25,000 nt of DNA from Botryococcus braunii. Taxonomy: Eukaryota > Chlorophyta > Trebouxiophyceae. Positions 17,954 to 25,000 of this stretch are shown one piece after another. Positions within the stretch are counted from its first letter, which is position 1; each line of letters begins with the position of its first letter. The position numbers and the translations under genes were made by a program. The notes beneath the pieces are model-generated. The model saw nothing but the letters and a program-made list of their open reading frames with translations. It did no database searches and was not told where the DNA came from. The stretch covers positions 207,322 to 232,321 of the forward strand of contig KV908521.1 of the NCBI GenBank assembly GCA_002005505.1, in the 5' to 3' direction.

Positions 17954-17972
17954 AAACTTACATGTAAGTTTA
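17953..17972. repeat. 20-bp perfect palindrome
   Basis: TAAACTTACATGTAAGTTTA is self-complementary and directly follows the 28-bp duplication. Confidence 0.96.
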
Positions 17973-17974
17973 AA

Positions 17975-19017
17975 TTAAAGAAAAACTTTGGAAGGCATAA
18001 ACTGAAGCCCTCCTTATGCCCCAGCAACCAAGGTGCCTCAATCCATCAGCTTTTGCAAGGGCCGGGCATGAACGAGCCTACTCTACTGGAGAGCCCTCCA
18101 TTGCGCACCCCCAAATCCCTTTCTCCCCCTATTGACAGCCACCACCGCCATGAACAACGGCAACATCAACAATTTACTACATCAACGGCAAAGACAGCAA
18201 TGATAATGACGATGACACCGACAACAACTGCAGCTGCAGCAGCTGCTACTGCGCAGTAGCAGAAGCAGCGTACGAGAGCTCACATAAACACTAGCTGATA
18301 GACGTACCCACACATAATAGCGTGCCCAGGACCCACAAAAAGCTACACCTACACTAAAATAGAAATAGAGACTGTCAGAGAGGACAATATCTCAGTCTAT
18401 GATACTTAAAGCGCTACTGCCCAGTCATGGTCCTTATGGTTAAATGTGACTTGCTTTCTGGAGGTTGCCAGTGAAAACTTGAAGCCTCTGTTCCTCTCGA
18501 GCAGATAAATTGATGGTTGGTTGGTTGGTTCCTGCTAGTTTGGATTCTTCTCGATTGTTTGAAAGAGCCCATTCGGTCACGACGTCTTGACGTTTGTCGA
18601 TGTTTGTTGAGACTATTTATGGCCTGGCACCCCCTCCCTTCCCTAGTCTCTGCAAGTGTGCGTGCATGCGTGGTTGGAATTACTCATAGAACATTGTATG
18701 TGCATGGGTGGATAGGTGGGAAGGTGGATGCGTGCGCACGCGGGCGCTTGCGCACGTGTGTGTCTGTGTCTGTCTGTGGTGTGTGTGTGTGTGTGTTGGG
18801 GGGGGGGTGTGAACACGGGCGTAGGAGCGACCGACAGTGTGTACAAGAACTCAGCGGAGTGCACAACTGCCTCATGGACCCGGTCGACGTGAATGCGGCA
18901 AGCTGTACTACATGTGCAAGCAAGTCCATTCGGCCAGCCTCTTATTGCTGTCCTCTTTAGCCCTACTGGCTGGTCCCGGGTGTGCACTTCCTTCCTTCCT
19001 TTCTTTCCGGGGCTCAC
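17975..19017. other. long intron of the minus-strand gene
   Basis: Apart from a short GT run (about 18775-18800), a CAGCTG/GCTGCT-rich patch near 18230-18250 and a GGTT run at 18514-18530, I see no conserved feature here. Confidence 0.5.
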
Positions 19018-19111
19018 CCTTGCTTGTACACAGTCCCGGAGTCAGCGTTGAGGATGTACCAAGCGGGCGCAGCCCACCTCTTTCCGTTAATGTCAGTTCC
19101 TCGGGTCCCCA
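19018..19111 (-). CDS. minus-strand gene, exon 7 of those seen
   Basis: The acceptor TTCGTTTTGGCAG enters in phase 1, as required by the exon at 19646, and the shared codon is ATG. The 94-nt exon encodes GTRGTDINGKRWAAPAWYIL and NADSGTVYKQG and leaves in phase 2 at GG|GTGAGC. The pattern RW....(W)Y.l....G.v.(q)QG is one of the most recognisable strands of the related bacterial proteins. Confidence 0.8.
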
Positions 19112-19482
19112 CTGCCAAAACGAACAGGTACACCGTGTCGGTTATTTTGGGAAGAAGTATTAGCAAACCAAAGGAGGGCAGGGAAGGTATAAGATCAAAC
19201 CAAGAAGAACACATGGTCATATGGAATCACATTAACAAGCGAATGGAACTGTGAACTAGTTCAACCAATTATGGAAAAAGTAGATGCATAAGAGTACCTT
19301 CAAAAGGTTCACATGGTTAGCAGAACAACAACAGGCAACTTGCAAAGCACGTGACCCAAGAAAGCCTTGCGAGGCCATGTTCTACGACTCTGTTGCGCCA
19401 CACTTTTGCCACTTATAATCTAATTCAGGAGAATCTAGAAGGAGACTCCACACCATACGATGCATCCTGTGGGTCTTTGCTT

Positions 19483-19608
19483 AGCCAATAGCCTTCATTA
19501 AAACATTTCCAAACATTGAGTGGTGTATTCTATCTGCTTCCTATTGGTCCTTTCTCAGCCAGAAGCCTTTAAAAACGTTCAGACATTGACTGTTGTAGTT
19601 GATGTATT
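19483..19608 (+). repeat. diverged tandem duplication, 74-bp period
   Basis: AGCCAATAGCCTTCATTAAAA at 19483 onward recurs as AGCCAGAAGCCTTTAAAAAC at 19557, followed in both by CATTGA(G/C)TG. The copies are clearly related but diverged. Confidence 0.65.
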
Positions 19609-19645
19609 TTCGTTTGCGTGGTATTGCACGACGAGGGAGACTTAC

Positions 19646-19699
19646 TCATGTACAACTTGCCGTTGATATATGCTGTCATGCTGATGTCATACCCACTTA
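19646..19699 (-). CDS. minus-strand gene, exon 6 of those seen (small, 54 nt)
   Basis: The acceptor CCGTCTTTCTGCAG and a perfect donor A|GTAAGT define an 18-codon exon that is phase 1 on both sides. It encodes SGYDISMTAYINGKLYM, matching the y.nGkL(w/y) strand of related proteins. Joined to the next exon it reads YINGKLYMMGTRG. The exon before it, linking to 20550, is unresolved; a 40-nt candidate at 19820-19859 fits the phases (0 in, 1 out), but its acceptor lacks a pyrimidine tract. Confidence 0.7.
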
Positions 19700-20005
19700 C
19701 TGCAGAAAGACGGCCGTTTCTCTGGTAGCACCCCAACAGCCAAACCTTAACAAAATAAGCTCGTTTGATGTTTACGAAGTCAAAGATTTGCTTGCTCAAT
19801 ATTGGCTCCACATCGACACCTTGACAATCCTCACATTCGAAACTCCTCTCCCCATTCCCCTTATATCAGCCAACCCACCCTGCTCCTATGCTTGTTATAT
19901 CCCTTCAGCAGTATGACTAATGATATCCAAGATACTTGATGTAGTACTGGTGTCTCGACTTTCCGACATGCACTTGGCTGTGTGGACACATGCATGTGCA
20001 AGTGC

Positions 20006-20007
<2 letters not shown>

Positions 20008-20060
<53 letters not shown>

Positions 20061-20092
20061 GGGGGGGGGGTGGGGGGGATATGTGTGTGCAA

Positions 20093-20169
<77 letters not shown>
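20008..20169. repeat. (GT)n arrays split by a G-run
   Basis: GT run 20008-20058, then G-rich 20058-20078 (one T inside), a short unique bridge, and a GT run 20096-20169. Intronic to the minus-strand gene, whose transcript would carry AC. Confidence 0.97.
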
Positions 20170-20174
<5 letters not shown>

Positions 20175-20333
20175 GAGAGTGTGAGTGTATGTGCACCTAT
20201 AAAAACGTGTGTTTCCGGGTCGTTCAAGTGGAGTGGGAGAATCGACACATGGGCAGAAGGAGGTTGCGGTGCCTGTGGTTCCTGCACGCATGTTCGCCTT
20301 CATGCATGCATGCTTCGTACGTAAAGTGCTTGT

Positions 20334-20347
20334 GCGCGCGCGCGCGC

Positions 20348-20399
<52 letters not shown>

Positions 20400-20424
20400 T
20401 GTACTTGTGCGTGCGCGCACGTCC

Positions 20425-20481
<57 letters not shown>

Positions 20482-20500
20482 TTTGTGTGTGTTTGTGCGT
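20334..20500. repeat. (GC)n and (GT)n arrays
   Basis: A GCGCGCGC segment (20334-20350) precedes GT runs at about 20351-20398 and 20428-20480. The interruption GTGCGTGCGCGCACGTCCG separates them. Confidence 0.97.
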
Positions 20501-20549
20501 GGATGAGTGGGTGGGTGGGTGTTTTGGAGCGGGGTCGGGGTTTGCCCAC

Positions 20550-20738
20550 CATTGTGCTGGACCCTGGGGGGTCGAGGAGTCTTTGCGTGCCAATGACCTT
20601 TCCATTAGGGAAACTCGGAGCCTGCCCGCTGTTAAGCAGCTTTGTGTTTGTAATGGTCCACAATGTGAGGGCACAGCATCCATTAGGCCCCACGATGTAC
20701 ATGGTACCGCCGTTGTTTAGGTTGTCCCCACCATCTCC
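20550..20738 (-). CDS. minus-strand gene, exon 5 of those seen
   Basis: The acceptor TATGCTGGGATGCAG enters in phase 0, matching the donor at 21295. The exon reads [20 protein letters not shown], then [15 protein letters not shown] and [12 protein letters not shown]....L.LW.(l/i)TNT is a strong landmark of the related bacterial proteins. The donor is taken as ATG|GTGGGC (20549), giving 63 codons; AAG|GTCATT would be shorter and is weaker. Confidence 0.75.
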
Positions 20739-20929
20739 CTGCATCCCAGCATATGTTTACGAACCACTAGGTATGTTCTCGCTGTTGTTCATGCTTTTTC
20801 CACCGTCAAGTTGTTAATTTCGATGTTTGCTGTTGTACTGGTGTTATCGTTGTTTTTGGTGTTAGCGTATTTGTTGCTGATGTTGCCGTTGTCGCCCTTG
20901 TCATTTTCATGCAAGTATACTGCGTAGAG

Positions 20930-20966
20930 CTTCTTCTTCTTGTTGTTGTTGTGTTGTTGTTGTTGT

Positions 20967-21000
<34 letters not shown>

Positions 21001-21002
21001 TC
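20930..21002. repeat. (GTT)n / (CTT)n imperfect trinucleotide array
   Basis: CTT units pass into GTT units with single-base interruptions up to about 21000. Intronic. Confidence 0.93.
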
Positions 21003-21294
21003 GTCGTCAGCAGCTCCATTCACAGGAAAGAAGTCATGAGCACGCATGCCTTCCTTTGAAAGGCCGAGTTGCTGGATTCATCCATTTATTGGAAATCTTA
21101 GGCCATGTGACTCTAGGGATGGTGCATAGCACGTTGTAGTCTGGAACGGACGTTGCAGAGTCCGGGTAAAAGCATGTGACATTCCAAGTATACAATCCCA
21201 TCATGGTTGCGCCAGGCTGCAATTAGATATTTCAAGGGGATAAGCTGCTAGAATAGCTTGAAATGCTTCAATATTTGTGGTCTGGGGGACGCAC

Positions 21295-21451
21295 CTGGGT
21301 CGTGGCGGGCTGAACCCAAACGTTCCCAGGATTCAAATTGTAGTACCCCTGGGGAATGACTCGCCCTCCACTCATCAAGCTTTGCTTGCCCAGCGCAAAA
21401 AACTTTTCGCCATAAAAGCCTGACTTTGCACCCCAGATGTTGCACCCAATC
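21295..21451 (-). CDS. minus-strand gene, exon 4 of those seen
   Basis: Acceptor GGGGCTTTCAG, phase 2 in; donor CAG|GTGCGT, phase 0 out. The exon encodes IGCNIWGAKSGFYGEKFFAL, GKQSLMSGGRVIPQGYYNLN and VWVQPATTQ. Joined to the exon at 22922 it gives YGIWIGCNIW, the junction expected where related proteins read G.Y...N.f..g..f....(f/v).(l/d)K..L..G....(l)QPA. Confidence 0.8.
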
Positions 21452-21471
21452 CTGAAAGCCCCATTATGGGA

Positions 21472-21867
21472 TCAATTGACATCCACCTTGTAGAATTCTG
21501 GCAACCAGCAGCTGTGTCAGCGGAAAGTGGGGCTACAGCGACAATGTTTGGCAACCAGCCCTCATACAACTGGACAGCTCAGTTGCAGAACTTTAAAAAA
21601 TGACCAGCCATTATACCGCCGGACAGCTTGAATACAGTACCAGTGTATGGAAACCGACCCTTGTCTACCAGGCAGATTGGCTGCAGAGCCATTGGTTGGC
21701 CACTAGCCCATGTGTTACGGGACAGATTGGATACAACGCCAGTGGTTGGCAACCAGCCCTGACGTCACCGGAAAGCTTCGATAAAAGCCATTGTTTGGAA
21801 CCAATTCCTATGATAATGGACAGCTAAGCTAGAGGGCCATAGTTTGGCAGTCAGCCTCCAATCCCCT
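21472..21867 (+). repeat. degenerate 49-50-bp minisatellite, about 7-8 units
   Basis: Units begin with GGACAG-like words at 21522, 21572, 21621, 21671, 21720, 21770 and 21818, with a more diverged unit before them. Shared positions are GGACAGCTTGGATACA at the start, GCCA(T/G)TG(T/G)TTGG in the middle and CAACCAGCCCT after it. Spacing is 48-50 bp with few indels, but sequence divergence between units is large, so the array is old. It lies in the 1470-bp intron between exons 22922 and 21451. Confidence 0.85.
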
Positions 21868-22190
21868 AGACATGTATATTCACTATTTGTCAGGCCAGCC
21901 TTGGTGTCAATAAGCATATTGCCTATGTAATAGAACTTCGACCACAAACCCAACCCCGGACCCCGCCACTGCCTCTCACCACGGTGCAGGTCGAGCATGC
22001 AGAAGTTTTCCACATGTGCCTCAACTTGTGAAGCATGGTCAACTTGGCTGGAATATACCCATGCATGCATCCTTTCAGACCTGCACTAGCATTAAGTGCA
22101 AAAGAGTACTACTTTCAGGACCTGTTGAAGAAAGTAGGGGACTTGTTATGATAGTTTGAACCTTTGGGCAGCATTATCTCATGTATAGGC

Positions 22191-22312
<122 letters not shown>

Positions 22313-22559
22313 GGGCGTGGGCGCGAGCGCGTGAGCCCGTGTGCGAGAGTAAAGTTTGAGTATGAATAAAAGGGTGTGTTTGTAAGGGGAACAGAGTGTG
22401 ATTATGTGGGTGGATTGAGAGCCATGTTGGGGGGGGGGGGGCCGGGAGGGGTTGTGTATACATGAGTACATCTGCTATGCATTTCTTTGTTAAGTGTGGT
22501 GAGCAGTGGCCCAGAGAGAGGGTAGGGCAGGAAAGGCACACAAACGCACACGCACCTCA

Positions 22560-22570
22560 CGCACGCGCGC

Positions 22571-22617
<47 letters not shown>

Positions 22618-22673
22618 GACACACACACACATACAGACACACATGCACACGCACGCGTGCGCGCGCGCGCGCG

Positions 22674-22737
<64 letters not shown>

Positions 22738-22770
22738 CACACGCACCACCCACACGCACGCGCACGCGCA
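22560..22770. repeat. (CA)n arrays around a (CG)n core
   Basis: CA runs at about 22575-22612 and 22679-22735 flank GCACGCGTGCGCGCGCGCGCGCAC (22650-22676). Together with the GT array at 22192-22312 this makes a large inverted arrangement (GT...GC and GC...CA) about 250 bp apart. Confidence 0.95.
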
Positions 22771-22921
22771 CGGACGCTGAGAGAGAGAAGGGGGGAAGAG
22801 ACATGCGGCAGAGCATGAGCGGAACAGGAGAGTAACAGAAGGGTGGAGGGGAATGGGAGCCAGCAAGAGACATGCGCTGGGGGAGACATGCACCCCGCTC
22901 TGGTGGGGGGCTAGAACATAC

Positions 22922-23005
22922 CAAATGCCATAACGGTCCTGGCCCAAAGTGGGATAGTCACACCAACAGGGGTTGCCAGAAGAGCAAGGTCCACTCTGAC
23001 TTGTT
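22922..23005 (-). CDS. minus-strand gene, exon 3 of those seen (84 nt)
   Basis: Acceptor CTGGTGTGTTGCAG, phase 2 in; donor TTTG|GTATGT, phase 2 out. It encodes [20 protein letters not shown] and [15 protein letters not shown].(y/w) is a strong landmark of the related bacterial proteins. The four Cys nearby ([14 protein letters not shown] has three) suggest disulfides in an extracellular protein. Confidence 0.8.
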
Positions 23006-23468
23006 CTGCAACACACCAGAGACGCCCCATCTCATTCCCGTGGATGGGCCACCTCTTCCTACTCGTGAAGAGCCCTGGAAACTGGAACTTACACATGTAG
23101 CTGTGAGGGTAGGCCAAGCCTCGTGCTCCTCAACGAAGAAGGTTAGCACTAGGAACTCCGGCGAGGTCGAATTTGTGTGGGCTTTTGGCACAAATTTCTT
23201 CCTTTTCGGGTCGGGATGATCTCGATCGTGGCAAATTTCGACTTGAAATGTGACCTCGCTGGAGTTCCCAGTAACACCAGATGTCCTATTATCTTCCTTT
23301 CCGGAGGACCCTTATGCTTGGTTTGCCTTCTTGCTGTACATGGAAGGCATGTGCGCACCAGCACATGCACAGACAGAGGGGAGTAGAGGAGACGAGAGGA
23401 TGCGTCCACAGGCCCGATCGCGAGTCAACACTTACCGAATCTCAAGCCAGAAAAGTCAGGCAACTCAC

Positions 23469-23622
23469 ACGTCTAGGGCATATGCGATCCAATTTCCTCG
23501 TGGGTCACTGCTTGTGCTGACTCCCACAAGTACTTCCGCATAGTAGTCTATTCCGACGCGGCTACCCGCGGCGTTTCTTGAAGCCAAGGCATAAAACCGC
23601 TTGTTGTAGCCGTCGTAAATAC
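23469..23622 (-). CDS. minus-strand gene, exon 2 of those seen
   Basis: Acceptor GGGTGGGTAACAG, phase 1 in; donor GT|GTGAGT, phase 2 out. It encodes IYDGYNKRFYALASRNAAG, VGIDYYAEVLVGVSTSSDPR and GNWIAYALDV. Joined to the preceding exon it reads DPRC-IYDGYNKRF, and joined to the next it reads YALDV-TSQSG, both as expected from similar bacterial proteins (DP.v.YD..n.RF; VavS.t.DPtG.W..YafD). The frame is also open a little upstream (SGDGWVTG), but using that would lose the phase match. Confidence 0.82.
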
Positions 23623-24059
23623 CTGTTACCCACCCATCCCCAGAGTCTCACCTTGGTTTAAGTAGAAACGCTTCCTGCAGCTATCTTGAATAATGGGCAT
23701 CTACCCTTCACGTTTGCTCGCATAACATAACTCATCAAAACACATCAATGTGTCGACCGCCCTCGTTAAGAACACGCATTCACGAGGATCACCGCACACT
23801 TGACACACAGTGCATCTGTAACGAGATGATTGCACGCTTAACAGATTCCTAAATAGAGCGTTGGGAGTTGCCCACATGTGCCGGACATCCCCACTCCTGT
23901 TGCGTCCCACCTAAAGCACCAGCCTTATTTACCTAGCTTCTCGTAAAGTCATGCGCAGATTAGGTAAGCAGCTAGATGCAAAGGGCAGTACAGTAATGAA
24001 AAAGGGCTGATCAATGTTCAGGGCTGCATGTTCAGATATGTGCAAAGAGCATGGAACTA

Positions 24060-24161
24060 TTCCCCTGCCCCCCCCCCCCCCCAGGGCTAGGCCCCCAAAA
24101 AAGGAAAAAAAAAAACAAAAAAAAAAAAAAACAAAACAAAAAAAAAAAAACAAAAAAAAAG
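24060..24161 (+). repeat. poly-C and A-rich low-complexity tract
   Basis: A run of about 15 C (24068-24082) is followed by A runs broken by single C or GG (24094-24161). It may be a poly(A)-type tail of an old insertion on the plus strand, but no element body or target duplication is visible. It lies in the 1283-bp intron of the minus-strand gene. Confidence 0.8.
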
Positions 24162-24562
24162 GCCAGACCACACCGAGATCCAATAATTGGTCTGCCAGGC
24201 TGCATCTATTTAACCACTCAGAAAGCAACTGCTGAATCGTGCAAACGCATCGGTAAGAAATGAGGACGATGCATAATGGTGTGCCAGCTCAACCCCAAAA
24301 CATAGCCGCAACTACACACAGACAAGGAACAGTATTTGCCACATAATATATCTTGCTAAATTCTACAAAACAGCGTGTATTACTTCACACTCCTCCATTA
24401 GACTTAGACAACATGCTCAAATCCATGTCTTACAATTTGCGGTGCGGTCGAACCTTCCCAGGCACTTCAATCCATAGGAGGAGGTGTTAAGTTTGTTTGC
24501 TGAGTTCTAGATGCTATGGCCGGGTTTTGGAACTTTGTAATTACCTTGAGCTCGAAGGAGAA

Positions 24563-24670
24563 ATTTGCGGGTTTCACCTGCAAATCTCTCGCTTCATGGG
24601 ACTGTCGCCATTCCATTAATGTAATTGCGACAGTGATGACAAGGGGTATGCTATTATTGCATATCCCACA
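24563..24670. repeat. three consecutive small inverted repeats
   Basis: ATTTGCGGGT / ACCTGCAAAT (about 24564-24586, one mismatch), ACTGTCGC / GCGACAGT (about 24600-24634) and GGGTATGC / GCATATCCC (about 24645-24667) follow one another in the same intron. Confidence 0.6.
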
Positions 24671-24905
24671 TTTGACCGGGAACTAGACAAAAGTTACATG
24701 TCCCACTCCTCCTTTACAACGTGAAAAGGGCTTTCATATTGTTTGCTGCCAAGGTTGTCATTGTTTTTTAGACTCATCTGTTCGGGTATGTTTGAGTTGA
24801 TCTCGCTTTTTCTGGCTGACCCATACTGCATGCCTCTTGATTGTACCATGGCATGCAACATAGCTTCTGATGACCAGTGGGTTGGAAAGCAGTGCTGGAG
24901 CATAC

Positions 24906-25000
24906 ATCGAGGATCATAAAAATCTTTGCCCCTATTATTGGGGTCCTTCTTGAAGAGATTAATTAAGTTCACGGGTCCACTGAGAAGCTTTCCAGTTGAC
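24906..25000 (-). CDS. minus-strand gene, exon 1 of those seen (5' partial)
   Basis: The exon enters from the right edge of the window with one base of a split codon, encodes STGKLLSGPVNLINLFKKDP and NNRGKDFYDPR, and ends at a donor GAT|GTATGC in phase 1. In related bacterial proteins a G.l..gp..l..fF segment precedes DPRv.YD by a similar distance. The frame happens to stay open for another 70 codons into the intron (stop at 24694-24696), but the spliced join to 23622 restores the expected motif. Confidence 0.78.

Noticed and set aside
21133..21216. Possible extra minus-strand exon after acceptor CTAATTGCAG (PGATMMGLYTWN...)
   Set aside because: The exons at 21295 and 20738 already join in phase 0 and match the expected order; the candidate has no good donor. 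RNA data could revive it.
21880..22070. Open minus-strand frame (VENFCMLDLHRG..., FYYIGNMLIDTK...) with a good acceptor TATTCCAG
   Set aside because: Its phase cannot connect to the exon at 21451, while 22922 to 21451 joins directly and completes a conserved motif.
23100..23290. Open minus-strand frame ending at a perfect GTAAGT donor (about 23096)
   Set aside because: The exons on either side (23469 and 23005) join directly in phase 2 and give the expected motif spacing. The frame also lacks a credible acceptor. It could still be an alternative exon.
24694..24905. Continuation of the rightmost minus-strand frame to a stop at 24694
   Set aside because: A GTATGC donor at 24905 joins in phase to 23622 and restores a DPR..YD..RF motif; the continuation has no matching motif and is taken as intron.

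Overview
The window is nuclear DNA from an intron-rich eukaryote. Spliced reading frames join at GT-AG borders, a chromodomain Ty3-type LTR retrotransposon is present, and noncoding DNA carries long (GT/AC)n, (GA)n and trinucleotide arrays. Nothing looks like a bacterial operon. An alga or other protist (perhaps a stramenopile) is my guess; no rRNA or clear tRNA is present to prove it.

Layout. 1-1550: unassigned flank, two microsatellites and an interspersed repeat (copy A). 1555-13462, plus strand: a six-exon gene of unknown function (about 520 residues). Every inferred intron is phase 0. Intron 2 carries a second copy of the repeat (B), a G-rich tract, a 30-bp perfect palindrome and a complete 6030-bp LTR retrotransposon (3940-9969) in the same orientation. 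The element has 261-bp LTRs differing at one base, a 5-bp target duplication (CAATA), a primer site and a polypurine tract. Its gag is frameshifted and its integrase has lost the segment with the catalytic glutamate, so this is a young insertion of a defective copy.

13463-15120: a lysine-rich low-complexity stretch that stays open in the frame of the upstream gene past its stop, a 22-bp direct repeat, and the decayed C-terminal part of a non-LTR-retrotransposon-like ORF.

25000 down to about 16127, minus strand: a gene of many small exons (at least nine, 54-189 nt) entering from beyond the right edge. Nearly all junctions are fixed by matching intron phase. Its product resembles, from memory, uncharacterised secreted bacterial proteins with a propeller-like architecture. 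Its introns (0.46-1.5 kb) hold most of the GT/AC arrays, a 49-bp minisatellite and several hairpins.

A recurrent theme is perfect palindromes of 20-30 bp scattered through noncoding DNA, far more than chance would give, plus two longer hairpins. The two host genes are convergent. I see no evidence that they work together.
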